From Glycine soja (lineage: Eukaryota; Streptophyta; Magnoliopsida; Fabales; Fabaceae), in NCBI RefSeq assembly GCF_004193775.1, contig NC_041009.1, forward strand, positions 45,501,534 through 45,565,533: a stretch of 64,000 nt of DNA, in the 5' to 3' direction. Both the position numbers and the translations under genes were made by a program. Below the pieces are notes generated by a model. It saw only the letters and a list, made by a program, of their open reading frames with translations, was not told the DNA's origin and searched no databases. Below, piece after piece: positions 14,490-24,989 of the stretch (its first letter is position 1; each line of letters starts with the position of its first letter).

Positions 14490-14790
14490 GATGCATTTGC
14501 AAAGGCAAGAAGGGGACACGTGGCCAATGTTGCTGTCAGCGCTGGAACTATGTGGGCCCCACACAGAGGCCACGCGTTCCGCGGATTCGTGCTGCTCAAG
14601 TGCGTGTCACGGGGGCCACATTTTCCTTCCGCACCTCTCACCCGTTGTCTCCGGTCACCCTCACCCTCTATCTCCCCACAGCGTACCTTCTCCCGCCACC
14701 GGCACTCCCGGTTGCCCTCCTCCACGTGTCCGCGCGGACCCCACAGGTAGGTGACGTCATCATCACCCTCGTCTCCCGAAGCGTAAAAGA
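14490..14790 (+). promoter_or_regulatory. GC-rich promoter of the NF-YA gene with ACGT-core elements and a CCAAT box
   Basis: This island stands out from its AT-rich surroundings. It contains a G-box (gacacgtggc, 14515-14524) directly overlapping a CCAAT box (ggccaatg, about 14522-14529). A second CACGTG lies at 14723-14728 and a palindromic TGACGTCA at 14752-14759. These are classical binding sites for plant bZIP/bHLH factors and for the NF-Y trimer itself. The island lies about 0.25-0.5 kb upstream of the likely transcript start. Open frames across it on both strands are composition artefacts. Binding is inferred from motifs only. Confidence 0.7.
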
Positions 14791-15125
14791 ATAATAATTT
14801 AATTAATTAATTGAAAAGTAAAAGGGAAAATGCGCTTTGAGGACTCAAGACTTAAAAAGACCCAAACAAAGACTTTTGTGAGATGTTATGTTTATGTTAC
14901 TATTTTTTTAAAAAAAACTTAAAAAGTTTCAATTTTTATTTTAATTTTCTCTATTATTATTGGTGCTTTTACTATTAATTAATTTCTGGGGCTAAATTGA
15001 GAGAACTGTGTGTGTGTGAGAAAAAGAGAGAGAGTAAGAGAGAAAAAGAGGAATCAAGATAGCTCCTTTGAATTTTCTATCAGAATCTGAGGACCCAAAA
15101 TCTAGGGTTTTCTGTTCTTCTCTGG

Positions 15126-15950
15126 GTAAGTGAGTGCTTTGATTTTCTTGGTTCAATTTTTCTCTTGATTGATTTGGGGATTTGCTTTGATTGCGTGATT
15201 CGTGTCTCTCTGGGTATTTTTGGGATTAGGGTTTTTGGGTTCGCTCTTCAGAGCTGAAATTTTTATTTTTGATGATGGGTCGGAGAATTTGGTGACTGAT
15301 TGAGTTTTGATGTGGGAATTCTTGAATGGAATCATGGAAATTTTTTTTTCATGGCGGGAAGGGGATTTTAGCTGAGCTAGGGTTGATTGTGAATGTGGGA
15401 AGAAAAGGGAGAGAATTGGGGATTTTGGGGGTGGTGTCAAGTGACGAATTTGGTGAAAATTTGTGAAACTGAGCTTCGTAGGTAGTGTGTTGTTCATTGT
15501 CTGGCACCGGCCGACAGTTAGACTGCATATGTTGTTGATGTGTGCTATGGTTTCCCTGTGGTTATGTTTGGTTGTCTGACTAAATATGCCTTAAAAAAAA
15601 ATAGTAGTGTTTGAATTTCCGTTCCCCTGGCTTATATCTATCTATAGCTGTAGCTATTAATTGAGAGATGTTGTCTTTCAAGAGTTTTGCAACTCTAATG
15701 TATGGTCTAGTGACACAAAATCAATACCAGTTTTGTAACTTTCTATTAGTTTGTTTTCTTTTATGATGAATCATGATGGTCAATTTCACTTGAGGTTGCT
15801 GGATGGTTTTTATCATATTTTTTGTTTCTGAGATTGAATTTAATCTTATGAAGGTTGTCAGTGTTGTTTTAGTATCAGTTGGCTTTGTTTCAGTGTAAGG
15901 ATTAAGGAATAAGATTTATGTAATTATTATGTATGTTGTTGCTTTTGTAG
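15126..15950 (+). other. Leader intron in the 5' UTR of NF-YA
   Basis: The donor is ctctgg|gtaagtg at 15126 and the acceptor is cttttgtag at 15941-15950. The acceptor is followed after 12 nt by the start ATG at 15963. The upstream non-coding exon is purine-rich (GA repeats at about 15010-15060) and starts at about 15000. A long 5'-UTR intron is typical of this family. Its boundaries are inferred from splice motifs. Confidence 0.75.
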
Positions 15951-15962
15951 GGATCTGAAGAC

Positions 15963-18262
15963 ATGCAGTCCAAGTCTGAAACTGCAAATCGGCTGAGGTC
16001 AGATCCTCATTCCTTTCAACCTGGCGGTGTTTATTCTGAGCCTTGGTGGCGTGGTATTGGGTACAATCCCATGGCCCAAACAATGGCTGGGGCAAATGCG
16101 TCCAATTCGTCGTCTCTTGAATGCCCTAATGGTGATTCTGAATCCAATGAAGAGGGCCAGTCTTTGTCCAATAGCGGGATGAATGAGGAAGATGATGATG
16201 CCACTAAGGATTCGAAGCCTGCTGCTCCTAATGAAACAGGTGCTTTAGAGAATCATGTAACTAGTTTAAGACAAATGATGAAATTAGGGAATATAATCAG
16301 ATGAATTGGCACTTCCGGTTTTATTTGATGTACCTTTGTGATTCTTCCAAGTACTAAAACATTAATTTTTTTCTTTGCAGGAAATTATGAGCAAGAACAG
16401 CAAGGGATGCAGCATACTGCATCATCTCCACCATCCATGCGTGAAGAATGCCTTACTCAGACACCACAGCTGGAACTTGTTGGTCATTCAATTGTTAGTC
16501 TTTGCCTTTGTTGTTATCACTTTTTTAAGATATATACATGGTCCAAATATTGATGACTTTGTTTGATAGCATAAATTGTTTTTGATTTATGCATATCATT
16601 TTGATAAAAAATCTGTTATAGAATTTATAGTTGCTTGCCTTTGGAATGGATTGGACTCTTCGTTTTCTGTTGATGCAGGCATGTTCTACAAATCCTTACC
16701 AGGATCCGTATTATGGGGGCATGATGGCAGCTTATGGTCACCAACAGTTGGTATGTGACATTAATCTGTGTTAATACAATATTAATGATTATTGCATATA
16801 TAGGTCATAGTTATAATAATTACTGATTCCAGTGTTTTGCATTTTTCTCAAATTAGTCTGATAAGAAATGTGGTTAGTACATAATCCAGAAGGGATATGT
16901 TCTTGTCATAATGATAAATTTGTTTCATTCTGTTTAGTATATTGTCTTGTTTAAAGCAATGGTGATATTTGGATAAGAGAGATAAATAACTATATGATTT
17001 TTTTACCATTAGGGATATGCTCCTTTTATAGGAATGCCTCATGCCAGAATGCCTTTGCCCCTTGAGATGGCTCAAGAACCTGTGTATGTGAATGCCAAAC
17101 AGTACCAAGGAATTCTGAGGCGAAGACAGGCTCGTGCTAAAGCTGAGCTTGAAAGGAAGCTCATAAAATCTAGAAAGGTACTAATGCACCAGAGCTGATG
17201 TGCCTTTATGCATTTTTATTATTTTTAACTATTGTAGTTTGGCACTGTTTTATCATTTGGACAAGTGATATCTAACCACATTTTAGTTTTGATATATTTT
17301 TCAGCTTTGTTGCATGTTACTGTACTGGTGTACTAAACTTTATTATTCTGTGCTGATCTAAAAAGAAAAATCATTGGGACTTGAATAAACTTAACATGTC
17401 TGGGAAAGTTATATATAAAGGGTATACAATGTAAGTAGAAAATTTGTGGACCTTATAACTAGTAATTCTCCTTAAGCCCAATTATTAGAAGTTTGTTTGG
17501 GTCTTAAATGATGAGAAGGTCCCTACAGGAGCAATGGCTGACCTGATTAGCTTCCTTCTCATATTCAGGTCCATCTCTCCATGCAAATCCATTTTTGGGC
17601 AATATTCTGTTTTCTTTAACAATGATATTGTTGAATTCCTCGGTTTTATAGCTTTTTTTTGTGTGTGAATAACCCGTGGATCTATTCTATTATCCACTTT
17701 TATGTCACCTAGTTGCTTCAAAAGTTTTGTTCACTTATCTGCTAAACGCGATTCTGTGTTTGAAAGGGCATAACATGCTCACAAACATTGGACAGAATTT
17801 GGTTCTACTATTACTAGTGTCCTTCTTAACGTTTTGGGATCCTCTATTGGGCTATATGCTGACATCTGGTGTACACAGCCATATCTTCATGAATCTAGGC
17901 ATCAGCATGCTATGAGAAGGGCAAGGGGTACCGGAGGACGATTTGCAAAGAAAACTGACGGTGAGGGCTCAAACCACTTAGGCAAGGAAAAGGATAATGG
18001 TACTGATTCTGTCCAATCAATTAGTTCATCTGGTTCTGAACCTTTGCATTCTGACTCTGCCGAAACCTGGAATTCTCCTAACATGCAACAAGATGCAAGA
18101 GCATCAAAAGTGCACAACAGCAGGTTCGAAGCACCCAGTTACCAAAATGGCAGTGGCTCCTACCATAACCATAATGGATTGCAATCTTCAGTGTACCATT
18201 CATCCTCAGGTGAAAGAGTGGAGGAAAGGGACTGTTCAGGTCAGCAGCTGAACCACAATTGA
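15963..18262 (+). CDS. NF-YA: NF-YA (CBF-B/HAP2) subunit of the CCAAT-binding nuclear factor Y
   Basis: This subunit recognises CCAAT DNA after docking on the NF-YB/NF-YC histone-fold dimer and acts in the nucleus. Coding exons are 15963-16239, 16381-16493, 16679-16750, 17013-17177 and 17879-18262. They total 1011 nt, or 336 aa, and all phases join. The N-terminus starts [10 protein letters not shown] and contains EPWW (about residue 26) and the [16 protein letters not shown] stretch, which resembles the plant NF-YA1/YA9 type. The core domain at about residues 178-236 begins [20 protein letters not shown] (NF-YB/YC-interacting helix). It continues with [20 protein letters not shown] and GRFAKK (DNA-binding helix), and the conserved residues are intact. 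The exon 5/6 junction falls between the two helices. The C-terminus is Ser/Asn/His-rich. Post-transcriptional control by miR169 is suggested by a site in the 3' UTR. The paralogue identity cannot be settled here. Confidence 0.97.
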
Positions 18263-18355
18263 TGGGGGGTTAGAGGCCGAGGTTGGTTTGTATCCTAGTG
18301 ACATTTGGTAAATACCTTGGTTATCTGTAAACACTCTTGGCAATATATGTGCCAA

Positions 18356-18376
18356 GCGGCAAATCATTCTTGGCTT
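18356..18376 (+). promoter_or_regulatory. miR169 target site in the NF-YA 3' UTR
   Basis: The 21 nt gcggcaaatcattcttggctt lie 94 nt after the stop codon. They are nearly complementary to miR169 (known sequence CAGCCAAGGAUGACUUGCCG), with pairing interrupted mainly by one G:U-type position and one mismatch. NF-YA 3' UTRs are the established miR169 targets in plants. Cleavage here is inferred from the match. Confidence 0.88.
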
Positions 18377-18407
18377 TGTTCTTGTGTTTGTGGTGTGAAT
18401 GATACTA

Positions 18408-18431
18408 GGGGGGGGGGGGGGGGGGGGGGGG
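18408..18431 (+). repeat. 24-nt guanine homopolymer in the NF-YA 3' UTR
   Basis: An uninterrupted run of 24 G residues on the sense strand, 31 nt after the miR169 site. It may form G-quadruplex structure in the mRNA, or its length may be a sequencing or assembly estimate, since such runs are unstable. Confidence 0.9.
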
Positions 18432-18569
18432 AAGAATGATTGATGATTGGTGTCTGTGATTTCTGTTGAAATCAGTCAATCAATCATTCGTTCTTTTCTC
18501 ATTTTTGCATTTTGTACAGTTTTTTAGTGGTTAGGCAACTCCAACCAACATGGAATGGAAGGATGGTCA

Positions 18570-20990
18570 GAGGTCAGAGGTCAGAAGATTATGGAGTATG
18601 GAGAAACAAAAACTCTTGGTGTACCAACACTCGTTTGACTGGTTTATCTTTTGTGTAGTTCAACCGGTTGTTAATGTTAACGTAAGACATCATAGAATAA
18701 TGAAACATGCTATTACATCATTTGTTGCCCTTTGTTATTTCAGTTTTTAGTATTTTATTGGTTCTTAAGAAAATTAATTTTCCATTGTCTGTAGCAAAGA
18801 TGAAAAGGAAAAGTTTTCTCGTCCATGACTTTGTTTGCCTTGTTGAAGTGGCCATGGGACAATCGGCCGAATATTCTTGTATTATAAGTGAGTAGGTATA
18901 AAGGAAGAATAAAGATGCTATTATCTAAACTTGATTATAGCTCTCGCTAAATTTATCAAAGATGAAAATGATTTATAATTGACTTGAATATTTTTAGTTT
19001 TTTTAAATTTGAGTCATTTTAGTCCTTTAAATTCGAAGTTTTTTTTTGTTCTTGAAATTTGTAAAATATTTTCTTTAATTTTTTTTAAAAGTGAGTCAAA
19101 CAAGAAATAAAATATTTATAATTTTTGTCATTTTTAATAGTTAGAATTTAATTTTTTTTATTTTATATTTTAAAGTATGATTTTTTGGGTTAATTGGTTT
19201 TTAAAGTGGTTAATGGATTTTTAAATTTTATATTGACTTGATTTCTATGATAGTTTTTAATTTTTTTTAGATGTGTATTTTAAAATATAAACTAAAAATA
19301 TTATTATTAATGTTACAAATAGCAGATCTTTTAGTTTACATTTAACTTATACTATGCAGAAGAATTAAAAAATATTTTGTGGATTTTAATGATTAAAAAA
19401 TTAACCTCAAATTTAGATAATTAAAAAACTAAGACTCACGTTTAAGAGATTAAAAAAATATTTAAATCTTTATAATTTTGTATGATATTATGGATCACTG
19501 GTTGCGGAGGGAAGTACTACATTTTACTCTTTTTTTATTTCTTTCGATAGTATTTTGTGTCCTGTGGCTTAGAAAGGGATATACTTTGTCCCCATAAAGT
19601 TTGCTTTTTTTATTTTATCCCATCAAAATCTTAAAATAAGACGCACGTTTGAGTTTTAAAAGGGGTTACCAGTTAAGCTTTATTTTTGTGCATATCATTC
19701 ATTAGTTTTATAACAAAAGTGCAGTACTGTCTTGCAATAGAGAAATTCATTTGATAACTTCTGTAGTTCTTTATCCACTAGTGTGATTTGATATTTTTAT
19801 CCTTTTTATTTTGCTAATCTCTAATGTGTTTTTCTGATAAGCATTAAATATAAAAGATCACACATAGTTAATGTTTTTATTATTATCAAACAATGATGTT
19901 AATTGATTCAATTTAACATATAATAGTCTTAAATAAGTGTTATTTTAACTTTTTAATATAACATTAAAACTTTTTCATTAATATTTTTTAATAAGTGTGG
20001 TCTTAATTTTTCAATCTGATATTAATAATAAGATTAATTTTGTGAAATATTATTTATCTTTTATGTATTTATTAACTTTTGTTTACCTGTGTAAAAAAAA
20101 TATATATGATAACACTTATTATGGGATGAATAAAGTATTTTTTTAAAATCTATCTATTAGCGAGAAGTTATTTGAATAGTATTTATCACTAATATTGCAA
20201 GATTATAATCACATTTTTCATTACTTTTAATGGATGTCTTTCCACAGAATAACAAGGAAGTGTTTGTATTAATTTATTTTAAATAAATAAAAATCTACGT
20301 CTATATTATAAATCCGAATCTTCTTTGAATGATGGGGATTTTAGGAACTATTTTTTATAAGCATTTTTACTCGTTATTTTTTAATGAACATTTTTAGAAG
20401 TTATTTTTGTTGGAAAAATTAATTTAAATTTTCAAATATTGATGAAGTAGATGAAAAGTTAAGAGGTACATTTCATGAGGTGGTGAATGTATCGTAACTA
20501 TTGACGACGAATCTCACTAACCATAATAAGAAGGAAGTCAAAGGAATACTTAATGTCTACAATGTGTCATTTATAAAGGAAGTCATGAACCTTTGCTATA
20601 CAAAGGAATCATTTGAAGAGAACAGTCACCATTTAGCCTAGAGAAAGGGGACATCATCCTAAACGAGAGGAAGGTCATGTAACTGAGAGTTTCAATATTA
20701 ATTTTCTAGAATAAATTTCAATTATTTAAAAAAATTATTGATGATTAAAAATAACCTTGTATCACAATATAAATTATTTATGATAAATTCCAAATATAAT
20801 TTGTATCTTCAAAACATTTATTGGTTACAAAATTTAATTATTGTATTTTGAGTTATATTTATTTATTATAACTTTAATTCTACATATTTCTTCGTTGACT
20901 TCCCAATTTTTTTACCCCTCAAAAACTCGAGGCTTGAGCAAATTAAGGTTAGGGAATCGGCTTAATGTAAATGTTTCTTCATTAATTTAC
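18570..20990. other. Intergenic region between convergent NF-YA and SEC62
   Basis: Beyond the NF-YA 3' UTR the DNA becomes very AT-rich. A probable inverted-repeat element spans about 18985-19468. No coding sequence is supported. The less AT-rich stretch at about 21000-21130 probably belongs to the SEC62 3' UTR. Confidence 0.6.
18985..19468. mobile_element. Diverged inverted-repeat element, about 480 bp
   Basis: The left arm (gacttgaatatttttagttt ... tttgagtcattttagtcctt) matches, imperfectly and in reverse complement, the right arm ending near 19468 (gactcacgtttaagagatta ... tatttaaatc). The interior has no coding potential. It fits an old non-autonomous DNA transposon. The low complexity of the arms lowers certainty. 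Confidence 0.4.
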
Positions 20991-21230
20991 CTTTCCATTT
21001 TGACATGAACATAAGTTATCTGCATAGTATAAAGCAAGGTAACGCGAGAGATCAGCCCGTCAACCGCATTGAGAAGCACGAGGAAGAAAAACACAATCCT
21101 TCAAGAGCACATCGATTTGAAGGCGAAGAACCATTTTTACTGTTATTATTTCATACATGGTACTTTTACACTCAAAAGGAAAATTGTGATCTAGTCACTA
21201 AATATATTTCATTTAGGTATATGATAACCT

Positions 21231-24200
21231 TTAATCATGATGTTTATCATCATCCACATCGTTTATGACTTCTTCAGTATTATTATCCTGTTCCATGAAA
21301 TCTTTTGCATCGTCACCATCGGCTGGAGCTGCATCCTCCGGTCCATTTTTGCTCGCATCGGCGGACCCTGTGGCATTAGCCACATTTTGTTGCTTATCCA
21401 TCATCCCAGACAAGGCTAGAGTCGGAGACCATTCAAGAACATCATCAATGATGTTAGACACCCTCTTCTGGTACCTGCAAAGCAACATGTAACAGTTAGA
21501 AAAACCAACTACAAACAGTTTTCCTTTTATGGGTTTATAGATCCAACTAGAAAGGAATTTAAGCTGAAAATGGATGGATAAATTCCATCCACTATATTTA
21601 GGACTTGCCTTGCTCTGGCAGCTTCATCGGGTGCATGATGCCTCAGCAATAATATGAACAGCACAGCTACCCCAGCATAGAAAAGTCTTGTTGTCCACTT
21701 GGGCTTTTCCTCTTCATCTTTCTTAGGCCAAAATCTGAACAACTCCCGCAGTGTTGCTTCCTCGGCAAGGATGTTAGGGAAAAACCAGATTCGCTTTCCA
21801 AGAATAATATATAAAGCCCCAAATATTGTACCTCTTACTACAATATTAAAACATAAAACATGAGGCCCAAGGAAGCACTGAAGCAGAATGTGGTGCACTT
21901 AATAAGCATATTTCAGACAATTAGCCACCTCTAATAAAAAATTAATTTCTAAAAAAAAATGTATATGGTTGAGTATGATTCTAATGAGACTAGATGCATG
22001 TATAGCTAGGTATGCCTTAGGTATTAGATAGATCATTTCCCTCCCAAAAAAATGACAATTTTTCAGTTATATTTAGGGATTTTGGATATTTTTAACCTTT
22101 CAATTTTTCCATGATTGTTTCTCCATATTTTAATTAGACCCATTCATCCTTGCTTGGGAAATGTAAAAGGCAAGTTTGAAAATTTATTTTATTGTAGATG
22201 TTTTCACAACAATATATAAATATGAACCCTGGTACAGCGGTAAAGTTGTGTCTTGGTGACTTGTTGGTCATGGGTTCGAATCCGGAAACAGCCTCTTTGC
22301 ATATGCAAGGGTAAGGCTGCGTACAACATCCCTCCCCCATACCTTCGCATAGCGAAGAGCCTCCGGGCAATGGGGTACGAAGTTTTATATAAATATTGTA
22401 TATTCATTTATAGTATTTAAAAAATCATATTAACACATTCATATGTTCAACTTTTAAAATCGAGGTACTTTGTGTTGGTAATAAAGTACCAAAGCCATAT
22501 TCATGCAACATATCAGAGGGTAATTAAACTAGGCAAAAACAATCAAATATTAAAGGAAAGAAAACCTTACTCAAAAGTAGAGAGAGAATGAGGAAAAGGA
22601 TCCCGGCACATGAGTAAAGTATCAATAGCTTGCAGCGATGAGGGTACACAGGAAATAAGCAAATAGCCAATGTTAACACAGGCCAGAAAAACGAGAGGAG
22701 TGTCTGCCAAAGTGGATGGCGTTTTACAAACGTCCATGCAAAAAAAGCATCATTTTCAGAAAATACTTGTTCCTGCCAAAGACAATCAAATTGTTAGATT
22801 CAAACACAGAAAGAAACCTAATCGCGTAAACTGCAGAGGAGAAAAAACCATACAATATGATGGTTTTAACATAGAAAATGCATTTTCTCCTAAAAAAAAC
22901 ATAGAAAATGCATTTAAACACCACAAATACACCTTACAATTGTCTCGGTATATGATATGATGAGTCATACACATATATCAAGCAAAAAAATAGACTCATC
23001 TAAGAGCATTCAGCCTTAGAGAAGGTTGTGGTCACCAGAATGTGGCTGGAAACAAACAGAACTCAACCAGAAACAAAAGAGAAGGTTATGGTCATCGGAA
23101 AAGGTTTACCGTCACAGGAAAACTGTCAGATAAGAGGGTCTCCAATGACAGTGGGTGAGTATCCTTCTGAGCTCAGAGTGTGGATGTTTCAAAACTGAGA
23201 GGGAAACTAGTAAAAGACCTAACTTTCATTTAAGGTCTGAAAAGGGAGTAAAATCTCATTTTTACCCCCTAAAAAAACCCCAAAATGACACTGGAAAGGG
23301 GCAAAACATTCTACTGTGGCTTTTCAGTAGCAGCCTAGGGCTGCTCCACTCCACAAGAGCACTTTAGCACCACTATTAATAACTATGAATTCATCAGGTT
23401 ATCCATTTCTCAACATAGCACAAGTAACTATATCAGGCATAGGCAGACCTAAGCCGTCCATTGAGAGTGACCATAAGTTTCCAACATAGAAAACTTCCCC
23501 TTATTATTAGCTTTCTCTTTGAACAGTATAGTAATATGATAATCGGCTATTCGCCAAATGTAGTTCTCTCTTAAAACACTTCAATCAATTCATCCTATAG
23601 ACTCTCCCCATAATTCGATCTTGGTTCCAACCCTCATCCTGTAGAAGCGATCTGAGAAACCTAATCCTCATCCCACCAAACCGGATAGGAAGAAAAAAAA
23701 AGGGGTTTTAACAGCTTCTGAGAATCGAAAAAGAAACATCAAACAGGTCAGTATTGCAGAGTGAGAAATTTCTGAGATATCGACAGATCCACATTCAAGC
23801 ACATACATATTGAACTTTCTGATGTAATCATTGCACGTCAATGATTGCAGAAAGAAGGCTCAAACTCGAAACCAAAAAAAAAAAACACTTACAGGGAAAA
23901 TTTCTAAATGTGCAGGCCAGGTAGACAGCTTTTTCTTCCCAGGACGAACAGTTTTTACAACACGATCACAGCGCACTAAAAGATTTTTTGCGAGTAGAAT
24001 GCTGGCAATCTCCTCTGTTTCCAAATTCCTATCTGATTCTAGAACGTCTTTGAGCTCCGGATGGTTTTTCAAGAAGCTCACAAAATCCTTCCCTCTAAAA
24101 TACTCAACACGCGTCTCCTGTAGAACAGCCCACCTTGAAACCAATTCCTTATGATCTCTAACCTTCTCAGCAAACACCTGGAACACATCTTTCTTGACAA

Positions 24201-24851
24201 CTTGTTTCTGAAAACAAAACAAGACCAACACAGTCACAAATTAAAAAGAGGCAAAAAAGAAAAACTGAACAGCATTGCACAACTGAACATGACCCGCAAA
24301 ATGACATAGACACATAGTACAAGGTTTCAGAAAATCATTAATTGAACATGAAGTCTAAATCAACAAATAAATCTATAAAATCTACCAGATCAAATGTCAA
24401 TAACAACTCAACCACAGTACATTTTCAAGCTTTCCTAATTTCTCTTTTACATTAAAAACACTAGTGAAGTTGAAAAATGAAAAAACAAATATAATCACAG
24501 AAAAAACCCAATAAAAAATTGAGCTAAAAATAGGACACTATCACATTCACACCAAATTAAAATAGCTTTTGCCATAACTCATTTCAAATATGATTGTAGT
24601 ACATTACTGAAACCTAAACCCACCCTAAAATTGAAATCGAAAATTTGATCAGTGACATTTCCGTAGCAACGAAAATGGAATAGAAAACACGTTGAGTCAG
24701 ATTAACAATGAGAGCAGTAGAGTAAAGAGAATGAAAAATTGAGATGGGAATTAGAAACCCTAACCCTAGGAGGAGCGTCGGAGGTGGGATCTGGTGCGGA
24801 TGAGCGTCGCACCCTCTTTTTGTCAGCTGCGCTTCCCGAAGACTTCTTCAT
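21231..24851 (-). CDS. SEC62: Translocation protein SEC62, ER post-translational import
   Basis: Sec62 is an ER membrane subunit of the Sec61/Sec62/Sec63 translocon that supports post-translational import, and in animals and Arabidopsis also ER-phagy. Coding exons on the minus strand are 24851-24765, 24207-23893, 22772-22571, 21837-21609 and 21474-21231. They total 1077 nt, or 358 aa, and every phase joins. The N-terminus is basic (MKKSSG..KKRVRR). A conserved cytosolic domain (VFQVFAEKVRDHKELVSRWA, EYFRGKDFVSFLK, LLVRCDRVVKTVRPGKKKLS) is followed by hydrophobic spans at about 159-178, 183-203, 203-220 and 253-266. WFFPNILAEEATLRELFRFW lies between the last two. The acidic C-terminal tail (DDAKDFMEQDNNTEEV.., DDDKHHD) is usual in plants. 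Intron 3 (22570-21838) hosts a SINE. Intron 4 needs a GC donor. Confidence 0.96.
21475..21608 (-). other. GC-AG intron of SEC62
   Basis: Minus-strand exon 4 ends ...agagcaag and the intron starts gcaagt, the consensus of rare GC donors. The acceptor ttgcag precedes gtaccag. Only this junction gives the conserved RARYQKR reading. The nearest GT would shift the frame. Confidence 0.85.
22213..22396 (+). mobile_element. tRNA-derived SINE (Au-like) with 11-bp target-site duplication
   Basis: The body at 22224-22385 starts gaaccctggtacagcggtaa. It carries a Pol III A-box-like stretch (ggtacagcggtaaag) and a B-box (gggttcgaatcc, about 22271-22282). It continues with ggtaaggctgcgtacaacat, a sequence typical of plant Au-type SINEs, and ends in a short T run. 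Both sides carry the identical 11-mer tatataaatat (22213-22223 and 22386-22396), a textbook target duplication. It lies in SEC62 intron 3, antisense to the gene. The intact duplication argues for a fairly recent insertion. Confidence 0.92.
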
Positions 24852-24989
24852 TTCCTTCGTCTCTTTCAGTTACCCTACGCTGTCTCTCTCTTTCTTTCTT
24901 CTATTTTTCTAACATTTTATTAACAACTCATGTGAATCTTAAGATTCAAGACTGTAATAAACTATATTTTATTTATTTATTTTACTACT

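Noticed and set aside
14345..14794. Overlapping open frames of 76-126 codons on both strands
   Set aside because: They lie in the GC-rich promoter island of NF-YA, overlap in several frames, and have biased composition (Pro/Ser/Arg) without any domain. The apparent coding potential comes from GC content.
21265..21492. Plus-strand frames opposite the SEC62 last exon
   Set aside because: They are mirror images of the conserved minus-strand SEC62 coding sequence.
22224..22385. tRNA gene, because of the A- and B-box-like sequence
   Set aside because: No cloverleaf closes. The sequence continues with Au-type SINE sequence and is flanked by a target duplication.
23018..23100. Two copies of gagaaggttrtggtca exactly 60 bp apart in SEC62 intron 2
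   Set aside because: A short degenerate duplication with no sign of function or element ends, so not worth a separate feature.
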